Source: Polytrichum commune
Lineage: Eukaryota; Streptophyta; Polytrichopsida; Polytrichales; Polytrichaceae
Length of the DNA: 64,000 bases
Reading direction: 5' to 3'
NCBI GenBank assembly: GCA_950295325.1
Contig: OX485803.1
Location: 37,773,554-37,837,553 of the forward strand
Made by a program: the position numbers and the translations under genes. Positions 21,782 to 31,854 of this stretch are shown in pieces. The notes under the pieces were generated by a model. It was not told where the DNA came from and did no database searches. It saw nothing but the letters and a program-made list of their open reading frames with translations. How positions within the stretch are numbered: position 1 is the first letter of the stretch; every line of letters begins with the position of its first letter.

Positions 21782-23937
21782 CTATAAACCTTGAGACATC
21801 GTGCATGGTAGCCAGCGGCAACAAGCCTTTCAGTCATTTCTCGTAGCTGGGTCACAACTTTTGGGGCAATCAAAACAGGTTGTTCAAGAGGTCCCTTAGC
21901 ATCTCCATTGGACACATCAGTCCTCCCTTCTTATGGTGGATTACTACCGTGCTTTCCAGAACTGCTAGGCATTACCTCCAGAAGCCGGGCTGTATCAGCA
22001 GGTTTACTGCAAAACTGAGATAGCCATTCAATTCGACTTGACTACAATCAACATCAAGTGCAATTTCATTGACAATTGGCATATTGCACAATAAAGAATC
22101 TACTCCATCATCAAAATCAAAGAGATGTATCAAGTCTGTCAGCATTTCAAACTAAAAGGCATACATGGGTAGGGACATATTCAGGGCTCATTGCTTCCCA
22201 CTCTTGAAATGATGTTGGCTTTGCAGTAACAAGAAAAGTTTACCAACACCACAATGATCAGAATGCAACAGAACCATTGGATCCTCGAAGGAAGCACGAC
22301 AAACCTGTGCGGAGTCAGAAGTGCTTTAAACTCAACTGCCAGACGAGACATGCCCTTATTCAAGAAATATCGAGCATGATCAAGTGCCCCATCACTACTA
22401 CCGTACGTTAAGGGCAGCTTCGGCGCTCTCTTGCCGAATAATTATTAAAAGTAAAAAAACAATGTTTGGCGGGAAAAAAAAATTACTAAAAATTTCGGCA
22501 TTTTAAATAGTTTAATAATGCAATTTCGGCATACATCCAAGAAGTTATTACCTAACGGTAAACAAGAATGTTTATTCACGATTTCACAATTTGTGTGAAG
22601 AGTTTTACAAAAGATATAAATCTTTCACGATTTTGTGAAGAGTTGAGAATGCTCTGTGCTTTATACAAGTAGAGTGGAGTTGTGTTCAACAATGCATATG
22701 GGATATGTAAAGTTTGAGGTGAAGCACCTAGTTAGACTTCATTTTTATAACACGCATAACTTTTGCATAGAGTCTTCAAATGACATAAAATTTGTTGGAG
22801 GTGAAAGATTACTTGATTTCTAAACTTTTCTTAGAGCAACAAATTCCAAAAAAGTTGATCTTCTATGCACAAATGAGCTCCGAAAAACTGTTATGAACGC
22901 ATTTTAATTTTTTGATCTTTACACGGCTGCAATGTTTTGTCCATATCTTTTGCATAAAGATTTATTTTGACACAAAACTTGTTGGGGGTGGAAGATTACT
23001 TGATTTCTCAACTTTTGTTAGTTGGACAAAATTCTATAAAACTTCATCTTCTATGCTCAATTGGACTCCAAAAAATTGTGTACAACACATTTGAAAAGCC
23101 TCACTTAGAGTCTTGCTACTTCTTAACCCATATTCTTTGTGGACTAATGTAAGTGAGCTTGATTACAAAAGGAGCACCTTCTCTCCATCAGAATTCATAT
23201 ATGCTTCCAGTGTAAGTAAAATTCTAGTGAGAAGTTAAAATTTCTTACTTTTCGGCAATTTTGAAAATTAATTAATTTTATATTCGGCAAAAAATGTCAA
23301 TAATTTTCCAAATTTTTCGGCGTCTATTTTTAGAATTATTTTGTGCCGAAGCTGCCCTTAACGTACGGTAGCTCTGAGACTTCGGTTGAGTGTGAAAAAC
23401 TCCACATTGTGTTCAAGCTGGTCAACAACTTCTAGGAATCCACCAAGATCATTCTCAGGACCTTCCAATACCTTGTTCTCCACCTTCAATCCCACATATA
23501 TCACATGAACTTAGATCTGTCTTCTTGCAGTTATACCATACTTGTTGAGAAAACTGGAGAATGAAAATATACGGTACATATTCAGAACAAAATTTTATGA
23601 AGATATGGCACATCAAACACTACCACTAGCTTGTAAGTACTTCCTAACCATGCCAGTATCCTATACAGTTGTCTAGCCACAGATAATCAGTTGCATACGC
23701 ACCTGAAAACATGACATCCTGTTGATTTGGCACAACTTGAAACAGAATTACACTTCATTGATAGTATGCCTACACCAATTTTAAGATTCTGAACAGAGAC
23801 ACAAAAATTCAAGATAGGCCTTCAAGGAAATTTTCATAAGTAGGAACGAATGTAAGCCTACCTGGCGTGAGATATCCAATTGAGTCAAGACAGATTCAGC
23901 AGCTTTGAGAGTACTGTCAATGTTCTCATGTGCTCTC
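21782..23937 (-). pseudogene. EXO70: EXO70 exocyst subunit, N-terminal fragment, transposon-interrupted
   Basis: EXO70 is the exocyst subunit that binds plasma-membrane lipids and tethers secretory vesicles. Three minus-strand segments match the plant EXO70 N-terminal half in order. (1) 23937-23862: RRAHENIDSTLKAAESVL then TQLDISRQ, ending at donor GTAGGC. (2) About 23495-23369 plus 22398-22305: KVLEGPENDLGGFLEVVDQL, EHNVEFFTLNRSLR, then SSDGALDHARYFLNKGMSRL, ending at a CACAG|GTTTGT donor. (3) About 22020-21782: SKPADTARLLEVMP, then VVTQLREMTERLVAAGYHAR and CLKVY. Segment 2 is split by a 968-bp transposon. Segment 3 has one in-frame TAA. The first exon and the C-terminal half were not found, so this is probably a truncated pseudogene, though introns may hide parts of it. 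Confidence 0.75.
22401..23368. mobile_element. Non-autonomous TIR transposon inside the EXO70 exon
   Basis: Perfect 24-bp terminal inverted repeats begin CCGTACGTTAAGGGCAGCTT at 22401-22424 and mirror at 23345-23368. The flanking dinucleotide is TA on both sides (22399-22400, 23369-23370), the target choice of Tc1/mariner-type elements. Inside, two diverged copies of a phrase with GGRGGTGRAAGATTACTTGA lie at about 22770-22860 and 22955-23050. No transposase ORF. Subterminal regions are rich in TTCGGC. Confidence 0.9.
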
Positions 23938-24119
23938 CTAAATGCATGCGTTCAGACCTAAACAATGGATCCCACAGAATGCATTCAGTTACTTCAAATA
24001 TTTATGTAAGTCTATGCGTAGTTTCAAAACAAGGCACAGAAGGGACAAAAGAGGTCCAATTGTTTATCAAAGTTACACAAGCGTAATTGTCCCTTCACAG
24101 CTAACATGAATATTCATAC

Positions 24120-24720
24120 ATCACATTTTCTTATCTTGCATTCTCCCCCTTCCCACATCAGCTGCGCACGCGCTCTCACTTTCTCTGTTTCTTTCCTCCT
24201 CCACTCCTCTTCACTTCAACCTTGTCACAAATCACCGCAATGCATCTCCGTCTTCTAAATCCCAATTAAATCAGCCCTCCCACACGCTCCCAAGCCTTCG
24301 TGATGTGCGCAAGTTGCAATCTTCCCAACAACACTCCTCACGCATTAACAAGGTGGTCTTCGTCTTACTCCCCACAAATGCATCTCCGTCTTTTAATTTT
24401 CAATCATTCCACAACATGCATAACCTCACAGCACAGCATCGTTGCATCTCCTACGCTCCCAAGCCTTAGCGATGAGCGCATGTTGAAATCTTTCTCATCC
24501 TCCGCCTTAAATCTCGGTCCTTAAATCTTCTTCTTTAACCGCACAACACAGCAACTTCAGCTGCTTCCAATGTTCTCCTTCCCAACAACACTCCTCGCGC
24601 ATTAACAAGATCTTCTTCGTCTTGCTGCGCCACAAATCTCGCACCACATCAAACCTCCTCTGCACTCAATGTAAGTACTCTTCCCCTCGAGGACCAGCTT
24701 AAGTTGAGCAGAATGTTTGG
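24120..24720. repeat. Imperfect repeats in CT-rich DNA
   Basis: Phrases such as CACAAATGCATCTCCGTCTT, CTCCCAAGCCTTMGYGATG and CCAACAACACTCCTCRCGCA each occur twice or more, in shuffled order. A local duplication of CT-rich, 5'-UTR-like sequence upstream of the EXO70 fragment. No coding call. Confidence 0.65.
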
Positions 24721-24729
24721 GCTCTCCGA

Positions 24730-25680
24730 ACAAGAGGTCTCCTACCTCGACCGTCGCCACGGCCGCCGTTTTTCACCATCTCCCCCCCAAATCTGACACT
24801 GAAATCACCGTCCACTCACCAGAGATCGTTCCAACCTCTCCCCATTCCACTTCCACGTGTACTTACCTCCGCCCTTATGCATGCCCTCACTGTTTCGCTA
24901 TGGCCAACCTATGAGTTAACTTAGTAAGCCCTCAGGCATCCTCTCTGCTCTTTCGTTACTGACATGGCCATTTTGGCTACCATTTGCACAATTGTGCACC
25001 GATTCGCGTCATCCGGCCATCGCTAGGGAGCCCTCGGCGACGAGAATCCGGTCCCCACAAAAACTGCGCCATCCCTGTACACAGAAATGTTGCGCCATGG
25101 GTGTTAAGATATGGAAGAGACACATGGAAGTTAAGATACGGGAGTCGGTTGATCGTGAGAGCCAAGGTGATGAACAAGGGTGAGCATGAGAACACAAAGT
25201 TGACTATGGCGGGAGTGGAGGTGGAGGTGAAGAAGGCGGTTTGGTGAAAAGGATTGTGGTTGCTTGAGTCCGTGTCCATACGTTAATGGGCGGGCTAGGG
25301 AGACCTGGACTTGGGCGGGCGTCTTCGGTTACCGATTGTACGTCTCCCACAAGACCCACGCTGGCCAAAGTGTCTGTACTCACTCGAGATTCCCGCTGCT
25401 TGGATTATTGTCCGGGGTTCAAGCGACGCACAGTCGGAAGCCTGGAATGTTTGAATATATAGGATAATGGTTCATGCCTTGCGGATTCCAAGGGTGCGTT
25501 GGGGAATGAGCAACACGTGGACTGTAACTGTGAACCATTCTTGGGTTTCCTTCCCTGCAACGTGCCTGGCAGGCTAACCAGAGTGTCCGTATTTAGGTTT
25601 CTCGAACCTTCGGAAGACATCTAGAGAACTTGCGGCTTCCTGCTCGGTTTAGGGCTTCTTTGGGCAACTACACTAAATAG
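24730..25680. other. Higher-GC stretch, no gene assigned
   Basis: Overlapping open frames on both strands (24977-25279, 25264-25467) reflect higher GC rather than a recognisable protein. The segment 25140-25190 matches 21593-21640. Confidence 0.4.
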
Positions 25681-25689
25681 GCTATTTAT

Positions 25690-25885
25690 TGTCAGATGGC
25701 GTTCAATGTGACTATGTATCGTTTCGGATGACACTTCTTACGAATACGTTTACCGATCCTGTCATGGATGAGTTCGTCCATCGCTCAAAATCCTACCTCC
25801 TCTTGGTCAGCAACCAGTGATGAGATGTTGTCGTGGATGATTGAAATTTGGATGAGAAATCACTTGGTAAGTGAAAGTAATTGCA
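25690..25885. repeat. Dispersed copy of the 47-kb inverted-repeat arm sequence
   Basis: TTTCGGATGACACTTCTTACGAAT.., GTCATGGATGA.TTCATCCAT-like and GATGAGAAATCACTTGGTAA phrases run in the same order as at about 47690-47860. A lone, diverged copy. Confidence 0.75.
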
Positions 25886-25899
25886 ACACCGTAAATCTA

Positions 25900-27170
25900 T
25901 AACACCCCCCCCCCCCCGGCCCGCCAAGAAAAAAAAATTACAAAGGAATTACAAGGAATGACAAATGATGTTGGGTTAACATTTAGTGTGGGTGGCACTA
26001 AACCGCAGTTTACAATTAGTGTTTAGCAAGACAATCAAAATCGGTGACACTAAATATCACCTCTAACTTACAAACGTTTTTACAATTGAATTTGTCAAAA
26101 AATAAAAAATAAAAAACTTTAGATCTTCACCTACAGTTGTTGAAATTGAGGTCGCATTTTATGGGCAGGTTTGAGGGAATTCGGGTGTGGAAAGTTAGGG
26201 GTTGAACCAACCTCACCAACTGCTTGGGCACAACTTCAACTTATTTGATTTTTTGAGTTTAGCTTTATGGTATGTAGTGTGACTTACTACATGGGTTTAT
26301 GGAATGCTCTAACTTTTGCTAAGAATGTAAGTTGTCACGAAGGAAAGTCCATGCATTTAATCTTTTTTGGTAAAACATAAAATCCATAATTAGGAGTTAT
26401 GGCCTTGCGAATTTCCAAATAATTGCACTCTATATCATAAACAATGTACCATTCAACTTATAATGTGTAGGTTGTAGGTTGTATGTTGTACATATACCTT
26501 TAGAAATATCTCAGTTTCACAAAACATATCATGATGTTTAAACTAGTTGAGAATAATGAGATTAGAGTGCTTGTAGAATTTTCTTCATAGGAGCTTCATG
26601 CTCAAGAGATTCAAAGATTCAAATTCAATCATTAGTGTTGAATTAAAAAATGTTTTTTGTTTTTTGTTTATATATATATATATATATATTTATAATCAAT
26701 AAAATTTAGTTGTGGAATGATGTAGTCACCAAGTTGGTGTTTAGTGCGGGCCATCATTACACCATTCATGGCATTTAGTGTCACTTACCAGCCAGAGTTA
26801 CACATTGCTATAACATTTTATTATTAATGCAAATTTTTACCAAGTAAAAAATGTTAATGCTTGATAGTGTCCAAACAACCAATTTGGCCCTTGTTGGTAA
26901 AACATGAGATCTATAGTAAAAACTTATAGCACAATGTAACTACAAAAAGTAAGTGACTAAATGCCATACATGGTGTAGTGAGATACATAATAAAAAGTTA
27001 TAGCACAACAAACTCCAAATAGTAAGTGACATCAAATACCATAAATGATGTCGTTTTCATGCATGTTTTTGTCCTAAAGTGCACTCTTGGTTGATAGTAA
27101 TGTGAAGTGCATATACTTTTTTGAGCACCAAAGAGTTCAAGTGTTGAAGTCATCTTTATCATGTGCCACG
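25900..27170. repeat. AT-rich DNA with a dispersed repeat family
   Basis: At 26820-27050 lies a copy, inverted relative to 29640-29830 and 55190-55340, of a repeat marked by AAATTGGTTGTTTGGACATT and CCAAATAGTAAGTGA. A (TA)n tract is at 26670-26690 and a C13 run at 25905-25917. No gene. Confidence 0.7.
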
Positions 27171-27174
27171 CTTA

Positions 27175-28749
27175 AGGGCCCTCCCCACCTGACTTTAGGC
27201 AAGTGGGTTTTAAGCTAAGACCCCAAGCTTATTACTGGCCTTCCCCACCTGAACCGGTATTAACTGCCGGGCCGAGGTGGCAAGCCAACATGGCGCCCCT
27301 AAATTTGCCATGCCTCCGGTCTTTGTACCAAAGCTTGCCCCCTCCGCTAACAATGCGGAGGGGTTCTAGGGCCGCTAATACCCAGCTGCAGCGGCATCGG
27401 ATTGGCCACTGCAGGGTTTTAGTTATCTAGCCTTCCCGCCTGTCTTTACCGTTAAGACTGAAGAGGTCCACTCTCGGGCTTCTAACGGGCATCCAACTGC
27501 CAATTCAAGTGACACAAGAATTTTGTAGGCGAACGGAATTTTGTTGCCGAAATCACCGAAACCTGTGGCGGCGAGAATCCTTCTTAAGGAAAGTTCGGCG
27601 ACACAAATTTACACATCCTCTTCGGCATTCGGCATTTGGGTTCGGCGACAACCTGTTCGGCGTTTGGATCGAGAAATAACCGGTTGAAGTTCGAGACTTC
27701 ACGAGGATTACCGATCATTCTAGAGGAATCTATAGAACTACCCTCAAACGAATGAAAACAAAACCGGAAGATGTCAACATGTAACCGGTTGGATTCAGAA
27801 TCACTAGGATCTTGACCGACTGACTGTGCCCCAAAACTTCCCGGACACTGGACCGACTATGCCCAGAAATAAATCTCCCTGGACATTGCGCAGAACGATG
27901 AAACTAGAATAAAACTAAACAAGCAAGTAAGTCTGATGTGATCGGTGATTCTCATTATACATGGCGAACACTGTAATCGAGAAACCAAGTTACCGACAAC
28001 GACGACGAGGCTCCTGAACTAAATTCCGCAGTTTCCCAGGACTTCCGGCCCCACTTCACCCAACAATTAATGCAGTGTGTGGATTCTTGTTGAAAATGCA
28101 AGCGGAACCAGGAAGGAAGGAAGGAAGGATCAGCGAACTTGGATAAGTCTGTCGGGAATGAGTGATCGAGTGACAAAGAGTTGAGTCTGTACTCATTATT
28201 GAGTAGCCCTACCAGAATGGGCACGAACGAATCCACCGAGAAGCTGCTTAAAGACTCTTCAATTCGGTACCAATTGACAGGAGTTTGCACAATTGAGAAA
28301 GCGCTTCCAATTGCCGCCCCTCCTCTCGCTCTGCTCTCAGCCCGGACAGGATTCGCTTCAACCTGCTTTGATGTGAAGATGGCACCGACGAGGGGAAAAG
28401 ATAATCTAACCCCGCCCCAAGCTTTCTCAGCAGTGCAGAGACCCTCCCCTCCTCTGAAGTGCAGAGATTTCGTCAAGAATTCCGTTGATGTATCGCCGCC
28501 TTCATGCAAAACTGAATGGTTCAGCATACCGTTAGCCATGCGCTGGTTTGAAACGGGAATCTCCCCTAAGAATTCCGGTAGAGTTAAGAATGTAGTGAAG
28601 TAGCCACGTTAAGAGAGCCCCGGGTATTAGGGCCAAACCTGCCACCCTTGCTAAACCTGATCTCTGACACTAATACCCGGGTCCCGCCTATAATGGCCGG
28701 TTTTAGCTATAAGACCAGGTTTTAGATAAAGTCGGGTGGGGAGGGCCCA
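27175..28749. mobile_element. Non-autonomous element with TTA target duplication and possible captured gene
   Basis: The termini read GGGCCCTCCCCACCTGACTT on the left and, reverse-complemented, GGGCCCTCCCCACCCGACTT on the right, flanked by TTA at 27172-27174 and 28750-28752. A TTA duplication suggests PIF/Harbinger-type insertion. Subterminal modules contain CTAATACCC and its complement. The GC-richer interior (about 27950-28545) encodes an open frame on the minus strand. Confidence 0.8.
27955..28539 (-). CDS. ORF inside the transposon, possibly captured host sequence
   Basis: A 194-codon frame starting MANGMLNHSVLHEGGD and containing GGAAIGSAFSIVQTPVNWYR. No transposase-like motif. Composition is richer in Ser/Gly and GC than the flanks, resembling an ordinary gene exon. 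Homology is not recognised. It may be exon sequence plus read-through intron picked up by the element (Pack-type capture); this is inference from position inside the TIRs. It is also open on the opposite strand (28181-28603), so coding is not proven. Confidence 0.35.
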   Translation of the reverse strand: MANGMLNHSVLHEGGDTSTEFLTKSLHFRGGEGLCTAEKAWGGVRLSFPLVGAIFTSKQVEANPVRAESRARGGAAIGSAFSIVQTPVNWYRIEESLSSFSVDSFVPILVGLLNNEYRLNSLSLDHSFPTDLSKFADPSFLPSWFRLHFQQESTHCINCWVKWGRKSWETAEFSSGASSSLSVTWFLDYSVRHV

Positions 28750-28759
28750 TTAGTGTCAT

Positions 28760-31450
28760 TGCATTGTCAAGTTTAACACCACGTGCGATTGAAAATAAAA
28801 TCCATTTCTTACATAAAGCATCACCAAAATGGGTCCAAATTTTATCAACCTTTTTTCATGACTAGATATACATAGTATCTATTGCATAGTTAAAAAATGA
28901 TAACCATATTTGATGATTTGTTTTTCTAAATAAAGCATACCGTTTCTAACTAGAATGACAGACAATTGAACTAAAACAATTACTACAAAAATGAAGATGA
29001 CTAGAAAATTCAAGAAAATATACAAAAGATATTATCAATGATTGAGTATATGTATGTGAGAAGATCAAAAAATTTAAAATTCTCTATGGCATTGAATATA
29101 GGGTAGCAAAATTTTATCGCACGTGGTTATGAAACGTACGGGGGTGTGATCGCCCCGATATCCTCGAGGATGATGCTCTCATCAGCAAAGTCAATTTGGA
29201 CGATGAATTTATTCTCATGTTTGCCCAAATTGACTTTCCATATGACATGATTATCATTACATTTATTAGTCCTACTAGTGTGGGTGAAAATTCGGTGTAG
29301 GCCACATTGATTTTCTATTGAAGGTGACATTACCATGGGGTCAAGACCTTACATAAAGTAAAAGTTACCTCAGGGGTTGTTCACACTTATGGGTAAGTCC
29401 TAATTGTGATTGCTAGATTTACCAATCTTAATGATAAAATAACCTAACTTTAAGTTAACCTAGTAAATGTTATTCACACTTATAGGCAACTTTACCAAAG
29501 ATGTCGCCTATCTAGAGAGGGTTACTTCTTCCATTCACACATGGTCATCACTAAACTCACCATGTTTGCCAACATGTGATGTGATGACTATAATGAATAT
29601 GCTATTTAGTTTCACTATACTATTTGGAATTACTCAATGCTATAACTATTTACTTTATGTTTCATATTCTACCAACAAATGTCAAATTGGTTGTTTGGAC
29701 ATTATAGAACATTAACACCTTTACTTGGTAAGAAATGACATCAATAGTAGTATGATATAGCATTGCATAATTCCAAATAGTAAGTGATACTAAATTTCAT
29801 ATTTAGTGTAGTAATTCAATAGTCACTACCATTGCCTTTAAATTTAGCTAACCATTCTCGTACGCATGTAATAAGATACCACCCAAGTTAGACGCTAATC
29901 GTGTTGGTAGGTTAGACCTATGAAGTAACTTAACCCAATGATGGTAACTTAATGTATGAGGTAAGTTAACAATCCACCAAGTGTGCATATAGTTATGAAT
30001 AACCATGTCGTTAAGAAAAGATACCCACGGTTGTGAACAATGCCTTAGATCAATAGTAGCATAGAAACAAATAACCACCCACATTGATTTTTTTAATAAT
30101 AAAACTCTTGTCGCCCACTCTATTTTGTATAATATTAATTATTATTGTCACCCATGCTATTTTTTATAAAATAATTACTGTGCCCCATGCATAATTTTCT
30201 ACTAGAAGTTTAGCGTGGTTTGAGAATCAATGTGGCCCACATGAATTCTCATTATAAGAATTACCGAGGGCTTTAGAAAACTAGTGTGGCCCATAGTAAT
30301 AGGATTATTTAGTTACTTTTGCATTTATTAGTCTAACTTGTATGCTTGAAAAGTGCTAATCTATGCACACATAAGGGAGCAACATCTTATAACCCCAACC
30401 AAGTCCATTCTACACTAGTAACCCTAATTACCATTAAGTTCCCAATGATAAGTGAAGTTCCCAAGTAGTTCCCAAGTGAAAATGGATGTATTCTAGATGT
30501 ACATAACATAGATGGAAAGAATTTTAGCATTAATTACCTCTTAAAAATGACAAAACGGAGATTCTAAATGTCATATTATCGAGTGTCATAGACGTATAAA
30601 AGAGGGAGTCTTGAACTAAAAAAATTAGGCACGCAAACATGTGTCGTAATATTGCAGGTGTTTTATAAACGAGTGTCGTATTAACGAGGTTAGATTGTAG
30701 TAGAATATAACAGAAGTCAACAAGCTTAGGCCCTTCCCCACATCATGTTGATATCGTTGCTTTGTATGGCAAAAAGCTACAAGATTCCCAAGAAATACTC
30801 CCTCGATTCCATGGCCCACCCAAGTGCCTAAGCTTGTTGACTAATGTTATGAGTGGAGATCACATGTACCTACATTTTTTACACCTATCGATGTGGCCCA
30901 CTTTACTTTTGACATAACACAATAATTTTGATCAATACAACTTTTCTTGAACCATGACCTTTATGAACCGACTTCAAAACTAGATATGCAACATTTTTTT
31001 TTGCATATATATTAAAATTTTAGAACATAAACATATGATTTACCGTGGGTGAAATATAATATCAACGTAGTAACAAGATTGTATCAAAATATGTATTATT
31101 TCATCTCATTTTCAATATAAATATGAAACGAATGATAAGGCACCTGAATTTTCAACATACACATAAACCATAGTGGGTCACGGCACTTTCTACCCATCCC
31201 AACTTCTAACCATAGTAATAGACGAAAACAATGTACTAATTAAATAAATAATTACAACTACTTGACTCCATGCATTAACCCATTGCCCAAGGCATGTTTC
31301 ATGGTAAATATTTACAAAAGCCCCAAATTATACAAGAATTCCAAACGGATCATTGGCAATATAGCCTAATGCAACGATGTAATGGAAGGATTGCGTCCTT
31401 CACTTTGCACGTCTATTTCTTTATTTACCCATATTGATGGACAACAAGCT
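28760..31450. other. AT-rich, gene-poor stretch with dispersed repeats
   Basis: Contains the repeat-family copy at 29640-29830 (ATTGGTTGTTTGGACATT, CCAAATAGTAAGTGA). Phrases near 30575-30700 (GAGTGTCATA, ACGAGTGTCGTATTAACGAG) may be a decayed pogo-like MITE, but two termini could not be paired. No gene supported. Confidence 0.5.
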
Positions 31451-31461
31451 CATACAACTTA

Positions 31462-31850
31462 GGGCATGTTTACACGAAAGCCATTAGGCCATGGCTCTTG
31501 AGAATCCTGGAATTCTCATTGGTTGAGAGTGTCACATGCCCCTGTTTTAGGTTTACATGAGGTTTGTTTTGGACCACAACCCATTACATTTTTAGTGGAT
31601 GAAAAATCTACATGGAATCTTACATGCCAAGCATGGATAATGTTGGCTGCGATTGTAAGGTTTTTTTTGAGACGGCTCTTGCAAGTAGGTATGGCAGAAT
31701 TTTCGGCAAGAATTTGGGTTTACACTAAGGACTTGTGCCCTCCAAAAGACTTTGGGCTATAGTCCATAGACTTCTCTATGGTGTCATCCAAAAGCATGGT
31801 ATCATGGTCATTAAAGAGCCATGGCCTATGGCTTTGGTGTAATAATGCCC
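31462..31850. mobile_element. Tourist-like (PIF/Harbinger) MITE, TTA target duplication
   Basis: Left terminus GGGCATGTTTACACGAAAGC; right terminus, reverse-complemented, GGGCATTATTACACCAAAGC. The similarity continues as CATTAGGCCATGGCTCTT against CATAGGCCATGGCTCTT. TTA flanks both ends (31459-31461, 31851-31853). 389 bp with no real ORF. Size, TIR and TSD fit Tourist-type MITEs. Confidence 0.9.
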
Positions 31851-31854
31851 TTAA

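Noticed and set aside
29114-29336. Minus-strand ORF with KFIVQIDFADESIILEDIG
   Set aside because: Short, no family recognised, no flanking exon. It may be an old gene fragment but cannot be supported.
30560-30710. Second pogo/Lemi-like MITE
   Set aside because: One end resembles CAATCTAACCTCGTTAATAC flanked by TA, but no matching opposite terminus was found.
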